Source of the DNA: Bugula neritina
Taxonomy: Eukaryota; Bryozoa; Gymnolaemata; Cheilostomatida; Bugulidae
DNA: 64,000 bases
NCBI GenBank assembly: GCA_964035545.1
Contig: OZ037769.1
Coordinates: 6,568,429-6,632,428, forward strand
Direction: 5' to 3'
The notes under the pieces: model-generated
Told to the model about the DNA's origin: nothing
The model's database searches: none
Seen by the model: only the letters and a program-made list of their open reading frames with translations
Program-made: the position numbers and the translations under genes
Shown here: one piece after another, positions 12,201 through 23,584 of the stretch
Numbering within the stretch: position 1 is the stretch's first letter
Layout: each line of letters starts with the position of its first letter

Positions 12201-13949
12201 ATAGAGTAAAGCCCACATAAGACTTGCGCATCGACTATACTCCTCCTGCATCTTCTTCGGAAAGAATAGATACAGAAAGATATCACAGGCTCTATAAGGT
12301 GGCAAGAAACTTGTCACCAAATTCAAATGCATTTATCTACCATGTGATGATACCCAACAATGAGATAAAGCTCTGATGCCATTTGCTATTTCCTATATAT
12401 GCTAATTCATACATATATAATATATGTTATATTCTATAGGTTAAAGTGCATATATGCTATGCATACCCACCGACAGAAATTAAAGTGTAATATATGCTGT
12501 AATATATTCTAGGGAGCAGCGGTGGTCTAGCAGTTAGAGCGTTTGCCTAGTGAACACGAGGTCATTGGTTCGAGCCCGGACAAAGGCCATTGGTAAAGTT
12601 AGGAAGAGCATCCCGTCATAATATAATGCTCCTGTGTCTCGTTTAAATAAGTCCTTAGCTCGCTTTAACAAAAACCCTTTCTATCACGGGTTCTCACAGA
12701 GATAGCGACTATAAATTTGCATCAGTTTATATGCTATATATTCTATATTCTATACGCTATATGCATGCTATAGGTATATGCTAGGCTCTATAAATGCTAT
12801 GTTCTATACGCTATCTTCTATATGCTATGCGTACACAGGTTGATTCGTACCCATTCTGTTCCGGTCGTTTCGTGCACAGCAATATAAATTACCTAAAATA
12901 CATATTTTCTGATATTTATTTATTATTTAATGTATTAGACGTACAGAACCGCTCACAAGTAACTTGCAAATTTCATTTCACCGCATGCTTATTTATTATT
13001 GTGACACGGAGCTCAGGGTTTCAGATTTGGGGTTAGTTTATTATTTATTTTGTGTATACAAAATGGACAGCAGTTTGTGTATGAGACGAAAATTTTGTGT
13101 ATGAAACGACAGCAACCCACTAAGCATATATTATATATGTTATATGCTATAGTAAATGTTCTCAATTTTGCTGTTGCAAAACAATGAATAGAAATTTTTT
13201 ATTGGTCAATTACAAAACTTAAAACCATGATTACAACTATTTTTATTTAAAGTGCAGTGCTCACGAAGGCATGAATTATTATGCTACCAATTTTTCACAC
13301 AAACAAATATAAACATCACACACTTACCTAAAGCTAGGAACATGTTCAGAAATGTGTGAAGGTCATCTCTAACGTAAACAGCAGAGCCATTTCCAATGTC
13401 TTTAGTGAGCTGATTAGGATTGAGACAAATCTCAAATGTACACTCTGTGAGTGTCTGGACATGGAGGTGATATCCATGACATCTCTTATTGATGAGACAT
13501 TCATAAGCACAGAGGTGTGTAGAGTGGTGACCCTGTGAGATATTTACTGATGATGTCACCAGCTCTGAAGAAAAACTCATTCTAGTGAAACCACCAACTT
13601 CTGTCAGGCCAGCCACAACAGGGACCATGACTGCCAAAATTGCTACAATATTTCATATACCTTTGTCATAAACAGGTGATAAAAAGCAGGTCAATTATAG
13701 TTATTATATACACAATACTTTAATCAAATTATATTGCATGAAAATAAAAATATTTCTGTAAATGCCATCCTTTGATTCATGCTAATTTTATCCTTGCAAA
13801 TAGTTAAACATAATTTATAGTTTAATGTCATGCTAGGAGTCCTGCAACTACATAAAAAGTTTACAAATGCTTTAGAGAGATAGACTAGTTTCTTGGAGTT
13901 ATAGAATGAGTTTATGTGATTGCTGATTTAACTTACCTACAATCTCCAT
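9269..13949 (-). CDS. PAN + fucolectin (FTP) secreted protein, gene C (complete, 254 aa)
   Basis: Exons: 13949-13937, 13642-13328, 10051-9852 and 9505-9269 (stop). The total is 765 nt, 254 aa plus stop. The architecture is that of gene B: signal peptide MEIVAILAVMVPVVAG, PAN/apple-like domain, then FTP domain with AHTNRETRPWWRVDLEAVY and C-terminal LYEIEVHGL. Exon 3 is one codon shorter than in B and clearly more diverged, while exon 4 is close to that of B. Intron 2 is about 3.3 kb instead of about 0.4 kb, because a TIR transposon (10515-11838) and a SINE (12512-12730) have landed in it. After NILNR the sequence is NEN then GAGA, so the Cys pair and second sugar-contacting Arg of classical fucolectins are absent. 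The donor of exon 2 is gtaagt. The large intron could change splicing efficiency. Otherwise nothing breaks the frame. Confidence 0.82.
10515..11838. mobile_element. Non-autonomous TIR DNA transposon in intron 2 of lectin gene C (copy 1)
   Basis: The ends are inverted repeats. The left end is TAGGGGTAACGGGGGCACAA and the right end, read in reverse, is the same. The motif CGGGGCACAATGGGCC recurs at 10882-10897, 10906-10921 and 11634-11650, and in inverted form at 11615-11631, besides the related motif inside both TIRs. No transposase ORF is present, so the element is non-autonomous or a deletion derivative. A second copy is at 27961-29195 and an inverted fragment at 52670-52790. The superfamily is not assigned. 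The flanks (TTAT and AATAA) do not give a clear target duplication. Confidence 0.78.
12512..12730 (+). mobile_element. tRNA-derived SINE, copy 1
   Basis: The head GGGAGCAGCGGTGGTCTAGC has a tRNA-like A box (TGGTCTAGCAGTTAGAGCG) and B box (GGTTCGAGCCC). A body with GTTAGGAAGAGCATCCCGTC follows, and a tail with CACAGAGATAGCGACTATAA. The same arrangement recurs at 21358, 40507, 55991, 56838 and 58086. It lies in intron 2 of lectin gene C. Confidence 0.8.
12721..12835. repeat. TATATGCTATA-type low-complexity repeat
   Basis: Irregular repeats of ATATGCTATATATTCTATAC type, continuing a similar but looser run from about 12400. No coding signal. Confidence 0.55.
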
Positions 13950-14811
13950 ATCTCTATTTAACAAAACACTGTTATAGATGCTGACTTCACCTAAAAGCTG
14001 CTCAAATAAAGTCATGAAAAACCAACATCTTATGTTTATATTACACCAGAGATATAACAAACTCTTCTTTGAAGATAAGATAAAATATATAATTATTGAT
14101 TTATATAATATAAAACAGAATTATAATTTTCCTGAAAGGTTTTAGTATAATTGCAAGTTGTTGAGTTGATGGTAAACGTGTTGATCTTTGATCACATTTG
14201 ATGAATACAAACAGACTTTGCTGTAATATATGTTCTGAAGTTTGTTTAGGAAATGAAAAAGCTTTAAGTTGCACTTTGGATAACAAGCTTTTTGCTTTGA
14301 TATCGTGATTAAAAAGAAAACACAACATTTATACATGTATATTTCACAACCAAAACACGTTTCAACTATATCAACTTTTGCTGCATGAACACAGCATTTT
14401 CTCGGCATGTGAATAATAATAATACTACATGCAGATAAACATTTTCGTGTTGACACTTCTAAGCGTAGCTTTTTATAAAACTACTCACTTTACCTCTACT
14501 TAGAAATTTAAATTAACATAAAACAGCTTTAGAAAAATCCTCCATCAGTGTATTGATACTTGTTTGAGCTTTAAATCTACAACTTTATTATTACCATAAT
14601 TTCAATTTGAAAAATGTTCTGTCAACATAACAAACAAATAACTTTATCATAATAAAATAATATAGTACAGTTATAAAGATAGTAAAGTTATAGTGTATAT
14701 AGTAAAGTTATATAGATAGTACAGTTATATATAGATAGTACAGTATATATAATACAGGTCACATCTTTGGATCTGTTTCCTTGAATAAGGTGCTCGTCCT
14801 GAGGTGATGAA
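13950..14811. other. Spacer between lectin gene C and the Cys-rich membrane gene
   Basis: The first 400 bp are diverged homologues of the regions upstream of genes A and B (same GATAAGATAAAATATATAAT segment and TTTTAGTATAATTGCAAGTT motif), so the promoter region was duplicated with the gene. A TATAGATAGTACAGT repeat is at about 14690-14755. No exon found. Confidence 0.5.
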
Positions 14812-15347
14812 CTAGCAATTATTATCACATTGAACCAGAAAATAGCCCAAACCAGCTGCAATGCAACTGATGACCCAAAATATCAGCATAACTACAAACA
14901 TGCAGCAGCACTTTCCACAAGCACCTGGAATATAAAATGACAAGATGAGATTAACTAAACCTTGTATATCTATAAACTTTCAAAGAAGCATGTTTGTAAT
15001 TTCACCTAAATACCTAAACATTAGACAAAGTGAATTGTTTTTTTAACAAAACACTTTAACTAAAGACTTTGCAAGAAATTAGTTTAAATAATAATACTGT
15101 GGTTAACTGAGGCTCCCGAATACCAGTATATATAAACTGTTCCACTTTCTCTGCTAGTTCTATTACAATTTATTTCACAAAAGTGTTGAATATATGATCT
15201 CATGCAGTTTAATCTACTCAAATAGTACAGCACCTGCTGACTGACAGCAAGAGAAACACGATCCTGACTCCACATCCCCAATATCAGAGTGACAGCCAGA
15301 TGCACAGGAGTCTCCCCTCACACCACTACAGGTAAATCCGCATATAC
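14812..15347 (-). CDS. Cys-rich small membrane protein, last two exons (partial)
   Basis: Two minus-strand exons: 15347-15234 and 14924-14812 (stop TAG), both entered in phase 1. The first encodes a Cys-dense ectodomain with ICGFTCSG, DSCASGCHSD and GSCFSCCQSA. The second encodes ACGKCCC, a hydrophobic helix (MFVVMLIFWVISCIAAGLGY) and a short end, VQCDNNC. The acceptors are good (acag, ccag). The donor of the first exon (gtgctg) is weak, and without splicing the frame would stop after about five codons. The upstream exon is not certain. The exon ending at 17623 leaves phase 1, so it could splice here and form one gene. I do not recognise the family. Confidence 0.5.
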
Positions 15348-15851
15348 CTGTTTCAACAAACACAAGATGCCACAAACATATTCTTATCACGGAGAATGCT
15401 CAGGATTATACACAGAGTAGGAATACAAAAAGAAGTGACAACATATACAGATAAATGCTCTTTGTACAGTCACTGCCAAATTGCTACTATTCTTAAATGG
15501 ATAGTGATAGTGTTGCATACTACATATGTGTTAGATAAGAAAACACTGCTAAAGAAGCTACTGTGTGCCCTTATAGAATGTTCAACCTGCATCCTAAACC
15601 CAACTTTATAAGAATAGTTGCAAGAACTTTAGCTAGTTATGGGGAGTTTCTGTTATGAAATTTAAAGGCAAAGTAAATTATAAAATTAAAAAAATAATTT
15701 AATTTGAGTGGTTGTCATCTATAATTCTGTATTTATGCTATAATAGCCTTATTTAGAATGCATAAGTTATATAACTGGTGCAGGAAAATGGCCTATATAT
15801 GTATATTTTTATTTTCTATTGCACATTTCTATTGGCACATTTTCAATTTTA

Positions 15852-15945
15852 GGGTGGGGGGGGGGGTTGGGAATGAGGGGTTTAAGTTTGGGGATGAGGG
15901 CTTGAGTTTGGGGGCTTGGATTTTTGGTGGGGAGTTTGGGCGCTA
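15852..15945 (+). repeat. G-rich tract, potential G-quadruplex
   Basis: Runs of 3 to 11 G separated by short T/A-rich spacers on the plus strand, for example GGGGTTTAAGTTTGGGG. The tract is easily able to form a G-quadruplex by base content. No function is implied by neighbours. Confidence 0.6.
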
Positions 15946-16728
15946 AGAAACTTTAACATCAGTGTGCCAATAAATTACCTACTTTGCTATTTGTGCCATT
16001 ATTACCTGTGCCAGTTTTACCTGTGCCATTTTTACCTAAAATCTTATCGTACTATTTGTATTCACTTTTACAGCAGCCTCTCTTCATAAATGCAGCTAGT
16101 AATCACATGCTAAGGCGTACCACTTGGTATATAAACGTACTTATATACTTATAGTAAAACATGTAATGGTGCATTTATACCTTTGTTGAAAAAAGTACCT
16201 ATTTTCAGCTAATCTCACTTTTTTGAGTACCCCTTTATAGTTTTACGGAAAGTCGTTGATTAAATCATGTTGATGCGGAAGCTTACTTCGTAATAGTAAA
16301 ATATGAATCGTTTAATCGCTATTTGATGATCTTTGAAAAATAACGAATTAGTTAAGTTGACAGCATAAAAACAATAATTGAGAAACGCAGCTGACATAGT
16401 AATTATAAACATAAACACATATATCTACAAGGAGTTATCATTCCCTTTGATAGTTATTCTGGAACCGGCTGATTAAGTTACCAGTAGTCAAACATTTTCA
16501 ACTTGGCAAAATTAAATTTTTGACTGAAAATCGTGAAGGCATAGGCCTAATTGCACTTGAACTACTGCCAATGCAACCTGTAAAGCAGATAATTTTCATT
16601 AAAATGGGTAGGTTAGTTAAAACTTTATATCAAGAGTGGAAAGAAAGTATGTCAATACGTATTTATGAATAAACAAAGCATTGAATGTAGAAAATTATTA
16701 TTAGTAGTGAGAGATGCAGGTGTAATAG

Positions 16729-17352
16729 CAGTGGTTCTCAACTTTTTCATAATATTCCCCCTTTCATAAACATTACTATTAATTCCCCTTTTTTTCTAAT
16801 AACTCATCGAGTCTGGGGAAAGGCGCTATATTGTTGATGCGGGCATGTGTCTGCCACAACTTCAGTTTAGCTTTGAAAGCATTGATGCTGCACTATGAAA
16901 CGAAATGATTTATGATGCATATTTAGATTCTGGTTATTTAGTGTAGCAAATGTATCTACTAGGTATGCATTATACAGTCCATAGAGATTAGCTTGCATCA
17001 TGGCTGCTAAAAATTCCCATTGCTTTTTTGCTTCCAATCAAAACTTCTTAACCCCCATTCAAAGTAGCAGCAAGGGTAGAGTGAGCAATAGACACATGCA
17101 TATGCAGAAGTAGACTTAGATTGCAAGATTTAATGTGGGTAAATGAATGAACAAACATGAAGGCAGTATAGTTAGATATGCATGTACTGTAACTTGGAAA
17201 ATGAGGCAAGATCTCAAAAAGTTAACTACAAACTTGGTGAAATTATAAAAAATAAAATTCCCCTTTTTTCAAAGTAACACAAGTTTTCCCCAAGGGGGAA
17301 TTCCCTCCAGGTTTGGAATAACTGAGGTAGATAGTGGCTGGTAGTAAGATAT
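16729..17352. mobile_element. Degenerate hAT-like non-autonomous element
   Basis: The left end CAGTGGTTCTCAACTTTTTC and the reverse complement of the right end (CAGTTATTCCAAACCTGGAG) resemble the CAGTGGTTCTCAAAC ends usual in hAT elements. Subterminal CCCCCTT/AAGGGGG stretches are inverted. No ORF. An 18-bp direct repeat, GAGATGCAGGTGTAATAG, lies immediately left (16711-16728) and just right (17353-17370). Confidence 0.5.
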
Positions 17353-17622
17353 GAGATGCAGGTGTAATAGCTACATGCTATTAATAGAAAACACTTCAAC
17401 ATTCCATCCGTGTTGCTTCACTGATGATCTACACAACAACATGTATCTGGTCTAGTTGCTGAGATAGCATATAAATGCCGGTGTTTCCTACCTCTTCGCT
17501 GAAGGACAGAGTTAGTACACCGAATGAAAAGATGACACATGTTATACCAGAAAATGAATCTCACCAATAGAGCATTTATACGTAAGATGTGCCAGCATAT
17601 CTTACGTAGCAGTTTAACTTAC

Positions 17623-17985
17623 AAAGTAAAAGTGGATATACAATAAACACTAGACCAAGAGATCCGCCCAAGCATATTCCAATTACGATTCCCAAGGTTT
17701 TCCCGGTGAATGGGTGACATCTTGATTTAGACGGACATGGCCTAGACCAAGAGATCCGCCCAAGCATATTCCAATTACGATTCCCAAGGTTTTCCCGGTG
17801 AATGGGTGACATCTTGATTTAGACGGACATGGCCTAGCAAAATTAGCAGTTGTTGTACTGGTTTCATTCACTTGAGTCACGTTATTTAGGTTTACTTGAT
17901 CATGTGACAGCTGCTGACTCTGTGATTGGTGAAGCAAACAAGCCACCACCAAAATAACAAGTATCAGGAGTGTGTTCAGCTTCAT
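17623..17985 (-). pseudogene. Signal peptide + TM protein exon, frame broken by 92-bp tandem duplication
   Basis: ATG at 17985 gives a clear signal peptide (MKLNTLLILVILVVACLLHQ), then a short polar, N-glycosylatable stretch (NNVTQ, NETS), ARPCPSKSRCHPFTGK and a hydrophobic helix (TLGIVIGICLGGSLGL). A perfect 92-bp tandem duplication (17650-17741 and 17742-17833) then shifts the frame. With one copy removed, the helix runs on to VFIVYPLLL and meets a good donor (gtaagt, phase 1) at 17622. An acceptor (ttcag) 20 nt above the ATG shows an upstream 5' UTR exon. The break could be a true null allele, a haplotype difference or an assembly fault. The next exon may be 15347-15234, which is phase compatible. 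Family not recognised. Confidence 0.55.
17650..17833. repeat. Perfect 92-bp tandem duplication
   Basis: Two identical head-to-tail copies, 17650-17741 and 17742-17833, inside a coding exon. 92 is not a multiple of three, so the reading frame changes by two. Confidence 0.92.
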
Positions 17986-18049
17986 CGTCTTCCAGCTTTA
18001 ATCTGAAACATGGCACAAATTGATAGGGCAGGTAAAAACCGTGTATAGT

Positions 18050-18099
18050 GTGTTCGTGTTCGTGTGTGTGTGTGTTCGTGTGTGTGTGTGTTCGTGTTC

Positions 18100-18148
<49 letters not shown>
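18050..18148. repeat. (TG)n / TTCGTG microsatellite
   Basis: Interrupted TG repeat with interspersed TTCGTG units. Confidence 0.9.
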
Positions 18149-19693
<1,545 letters not shown>

Positions 19694-19844
19694 CAATCTG
19701 TGTACCACAGCTGTTTCGGGATATATTAAAGTAACTCTTATAAATTGCTTACGTCTAGTTTTTCAATGCCATAATTCAGCATTATAAATTTGGTAACACA
19801 ATCCACTTCTAAGTTGTAATCGAAGAATTATTAACGAACAGTGA

Positions 19845-20640
19845 ATAAAATATCCCACAAGAAATCAATTCTGCTTATTTCAAGTTTTCATGAACTATTT
19901 AACTTTTAACCATGAGAAAAACTAACAACTAAAGTGCCAGTCATCTCTTAAGATATATGCTTTTATTAATAATAACTAAAAAGTTTTAAAGTCTCATTAT
20001 ATATGTATTTTGCAGAGTTTATTCTACAGCTGTCATAGTAGAATATTATTTTTGTCTATGTATAAAGTATAAGTATACTATATGTTATTATGCTTGCTTG
20101 ACACCTCAATAATGTGAATATTTTAGCATCAGCCCAGATATATGCTACTCTGTTTTTCGTTTTACAGCATATAATAACATCTCATGAATGTTTCAGCTAT
20201 TGAACTGTAGTCTAGTTCAATGATTTAATAATGTTTATTATGCTTTTTATATTTCTTTATTGTTACATTTGCAGCAAATGAAATCTTTGAAATAAACCAA
20301 AAGTGCCTAATAATTATAGTATCTACACTTGATTAATTATAAAGGCTGTCTGTCAGAAATGTTACATGATCATCAGTAGCCTCAAAGCAGTTTGTTGTGA
20401 TCTGCCAATCAACTTTTAAATCTTTTTTGTATGTAACGTTTCTATATGTTGAAATGTTGGCCGAAAATTACATCATTAGAGGGTATTTAGACTTAAATAT
20501 GCCTAAAATACTTTATTTTATAGCATAAAAAAGTAATAGTATATTATGATATTGCATAGCATTACATAATTGGTGATGTTGCATAATCTACATAAGCTAT
20601 GTTGCAGCTGTTATAGGTGTAATAAAATGCCTTTTAAACT
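19845..20640. repeat. ~800-bp direct repeat, copy 1 (downstream of TSR gene)
   Basis: Collinear with about 23585-24420. Shared anchors include CATGAGAAAAACTAACAACT, ATATATGCTACT, GATCATCAGTARCCTCAAAG and TATTGCATARCATTACATAA. Many substitutions and indels indicate an old duplication. No ORF. Confidence 0.75.
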
Positions 20641-20895
20641 CCTAACCATTGCATTTTATTTATATATGCATGTACGTGCTTATAATTGCTTTGATGCAAG
20701 AAGTTAATTTTATTAAATGAAAAATTTCAGAACATATAACTAAGAAAAAATTGTGAATAAAACATTGAAAATATGTTATTACATTGTATCAGTCTTGTAA
20801 AACAGCTAGCTTATAAAAAGTCAATAATGCAAATTACACTCTCTCTCCTGTAGATTCAAGTGCTTCAGTTATATTCAGTTGAAAGTATTGGAAAA

Positions 20896-22575
20896 CTACT
20901 TTTTTCCTCCTCTACCATAATCTTCTATGCTGCCATTCGAACCTTGAGTTTGTTTGTCTGCACCGACACATTGTTTCCCTCGGCAGCGTGAATTATCATA
21001 TCTGCAGCGTCTTGTCCTCGTTTGCTTATAACCTCTGTCTTTCTGAGTCACCCAGCTGGACCAGTGGCTCCAAACACCATCAACTACAGTAAGGACCAGT
21101 CTACTTAAACTGTGATAGAAATATAATTGCATATTGCACAAACTTTCCTTGTCCAAATTATGCTTATTTTACAATTTAAACTGTATAAGAATGAATTATT
21201 ATAACACCTGAATGAAAACATATAAAAACTTTTAATCTATTAAATAATATGAAATCAAAAATTACTTGCTTAATCTATGAGTCTATTTTACACACAAGCT
21301 GTGAGTTTATTGTGAAATAACGTAATAATACTAAACTGCCTTCCAATGCTATAAATACTCACGAAAGTTTATAGTAGCCATCCCTGTGAGAAAACCTTGA
21401 TAAAAAGTTTTTTGTTGTTAAACCGGGCTAAGGACTTATTCAGATGAGACACAGGAGCAATTATGACTGGATGCCCTTCTTAACATCACCAATGGCTTTT
21501 GTCGGGCTGAAACTCATGACTTTGAGTTTACTAAGCAAATGCTTTAACCCCTAGACCACGGCTGCTCCCTCATCTCTAACCCCTAGGGTCTAGACTTTAG
21601 ACAATGGCTGCCTCCTGTCTTCTAATGCTAATGTAGTAATATAAACATACTTTTTGTAAATATTTCAAAATGAATTAATCTTGATAAAAGTCAGCAGCTT
21701 ACCTGGGCAGCACTTAGTGTTACACACACTGCGTTTCCATTATCGCATTATGCGAATGGATTTTTTCATTCGGCTAATGGAAACAGTTACATCGGATGAA
21801 ACCGCAACTATAAGGTAATGCAAACCACAAACCACAAATAATCCGTACGAAGCATTCATTCGCATTATGCGCAGTCATGGAAACGCAGTGACATCCGCCT
21901 TCTATAATTACTACCAACACACTCATCTATATCTCTTCTATATCCACCAAGAGTTATCTTCTCACAGTACCTGTACTTTCTCTGTGCTCCACCACCACAT
22001 GGTTTACTACATGCTCCCCACTCTCCCCATGGACTCCAGATTCTTTTCACTGCAAATTAAATGCTACCATTATTCTAATAGCCAGTGTGTATTTTCACAA
22101 AAATAACAAAGATACTAAAAAAAACATACAGTTTAAACATCATTCAGAGCATAAATATAAACTTTCAGAAAACTATAATATGGGCATATATTTTGTCTAA
22201 ATTGGTAATATATTTTTGGAAATAATATTTTAAGTTCAATATACCATGGTCAGAAAAGATTAAACAAGTAAACTGTGCTAAATTATCTACAAATAGCATT
22301 CAGAAACCTCACCAGCTGTATGGGAAGACTTTGTTGGATAATGTGGAGAATCATATCTATAGGCTGCAGCACCTAAAGCACAGAATATATATGACAACGT
22401 ATAACACTGCAGGTTTATGTGGTTTATATTTCTCTGATTTATAAAACTAACAGTTGAGCACATGAAAACTTTGATGAGGCGTACATTATACATTTATTTT
22501 TGTCAATCTTAATTGCTGTTATTTATAAATATAAATTAATAAATATATATAGGCATACAATATATAATATATACA

Positions 22576-22637
<62 letters not shown>

Positions 22638-22654
22638 ATGCGTGCGTGTGTGTG

Positions 22655-22694
<40 letters not shown>

Positions 22695-22717
22695 TGTGTG
22701 CGTGCGTGCGTGCGTGC

Positions 22718-22755
<38 letters not shown>

Positions 22756-22814
22756 CACAGAGGTAAAATAATTAAATACTTACAAAGAACTGAAGTCAGG
22801 AAAAGAAATAACAT
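20896..22814 (-). CDS. Small secreted thrombospondin type 1 repeat protein (complete, 137 aa)
   Basis: Exons: 22814-22784, 22372-22313, 22049-21915 and 21083-20896 (stop TAG). The total is 414 nt, and every junction is phase 1. The signal peptide [14 protein letters not shown] is followed by a short linker ([14 protein letters not shown]). A canonical TSR comes next: [17 protein letters not shown], then RKYRYCEK and DECV. The second TSR-like segment starts VWSHWSSW but lacks the CSxTCGGG Cys pair. It keeps QTRTRRCRY and RCRGKQC, so it is degenerate or differently bonded. The C-terminus is basic (YGRGGKK). TSRs bind glycosaminoglycans and other matrix proteins and can be C-mannosylated or O-fucosylated, so an extracellular role is likely. 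The donors are gtaagt, gtgagg and gtagta. A MITE (21727-21890) begins 25 bp below the exon 3 donor. The exact family is unknown. Confidence 0.85.
21358..21569 (-). mobile_element. tRNA-derived SINE, copy 2
   Basis: Reverse orientation. The head at the right end reads GGGAGCAGCCGTGGTCTAGG in complement, and the body carries ATCCAGTCATAATTGCTCCT (complement). The B box is eroded. It lies in intron 3 of the TSR gene. Confidence 0.75.
21727..21890. mobile_element. 164-bp MITE with GC-richer inverted ends
   Basis: The left end CACTGCGTTTCCATTATCGC is inverted at the right end (GCGCAGTCATGGAAACGCAGTG, with one small gap). ATTATGCGAATG/CATTCGCATTAT extends the pairing to about 32 bp. ACA flanks both ends, a possible 3-bp target duplication. 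No ORF. It sits in intron 3 of the TSR gene. Confidence 0.78.
22593..22752. repeat. (TG)n / (CGTG)n compound microsatellite
   Basis: A TA run, then TG, then CGTG units with TG interruptions. It lies in intron 1 of the TSR gene, 31 bp below exon 1. Confidence 0.95.
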
Positions 22815-23062
22815 TATTTTCTCAGCTACAAAGTTTTAAAACAGTTAATTATAAATAATATATTATCACGTATATTATGAAACAAGTATGTTATGTGAAT
22901 ACTATAACAAAGCAGTTAATAGTAAATTAGCATATAAGCCGAAGCTTTTGATTGTAACATATTTTGGATCTCAAATAAATAATATATTGCAAGATAAAAG
23001 TGCAACGATTTTGAGAAAGATAGTTGTTCAATAGCTTGTAGTGTTACTAAGTTACTCCAGCA

Positions 23063-23136
23063 GTCTCTGTAGTGTAATTGGTTAGCACGCCTGCTTGCAA
23101 GCCGGAGGTCTGTGGTTTGAATCCCGGTGGGGGCAA
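23063..23136 (+). tRNA. tRNA-like sequence (tRNA pseudogene or SINE head)
   Basis: Contains an A box (GTAGTGTAATTGGTTAGCAC) and a B box (GGTTTGAATCC), with a TTGCAA loop whose anticodon would read TGC (Ala). The arms pair poorly: anticodon and T stems each have mismatches, and the two acceptor sides do not match. A functional tRNA is therefore unlikely. No SINE body matching the other six copies follows. Confidence 0.4.
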
Positions 23137-23394
23137 AGTTTTTGCATGCTACTTGTATGTTGATTATCACAATTAACAAGTTAGAATCTCTACAGCTGCT
23201 TATATAGATGATATGTTTACTATGGTTATAAATAGAAATCTCACCCATTCTGTGTCACAGTGTTTGCTGCTCCGCAGGTGAAATGGAAAGAGAAGACAGA
23301 AGTGATGAGACAGAGTACAGCTGCTCTCTTTTATATATACCTAAACCATGATGCAAGTAACAAAGTCACTTTGAAATGTAAAAATACAGTTGCC

Positions 23395-23452
23395 AGTTTT
23401 GTTGACAGAAAAATTAAAGCCACAGTTTTGTTGACAGAAAAATTAAAGCCAT
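23395..23452. repeat. 29-bp tandem duplication
   Basis: Two identical copies of a 29-bp unit containing TTTTGTTGACAGAAAAATTA. Just upstream of the TSR gene, in the other orientation of reading. No known function. Confidence 0.85.
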
Positions 23453-23584
23453 AAATCATTTAATATGTGGTAGAATAGAAGGAACTATTAAGAGCCAGTT
23501 TTATATAGTTTTTCAAATTTCAATGTAATAACACATTATTCTAAATTTAGTAACAAAATACAGTTTTCAGTTGCACATTAGTGA

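Larger units (their letters stand above)
15348..17622. other. Non-coding stretch with repeats
   Basis: No confident exon. It contains a G-rich tract (15852-15945), a four-fold TGTGCCATTTTTACC-like repeat (about 15962-16035) and a degenerate hAT-like element (16729-17352). On the minus strand near 17480-17510 there is a good branch point and pyrimidine tract (TACTAACTCTGTCCTTCAG), but what follows is too short to call an exon. Confidence 0.45.

Noticed and set aside
17470-17515. Microexon candidate after TACTAACTCTGTCCTTCAG on the minus strand
   Set aside because: Only seven bases lie between the acceptor and the next GT, and its phase would break the link from 17623 to 15347.
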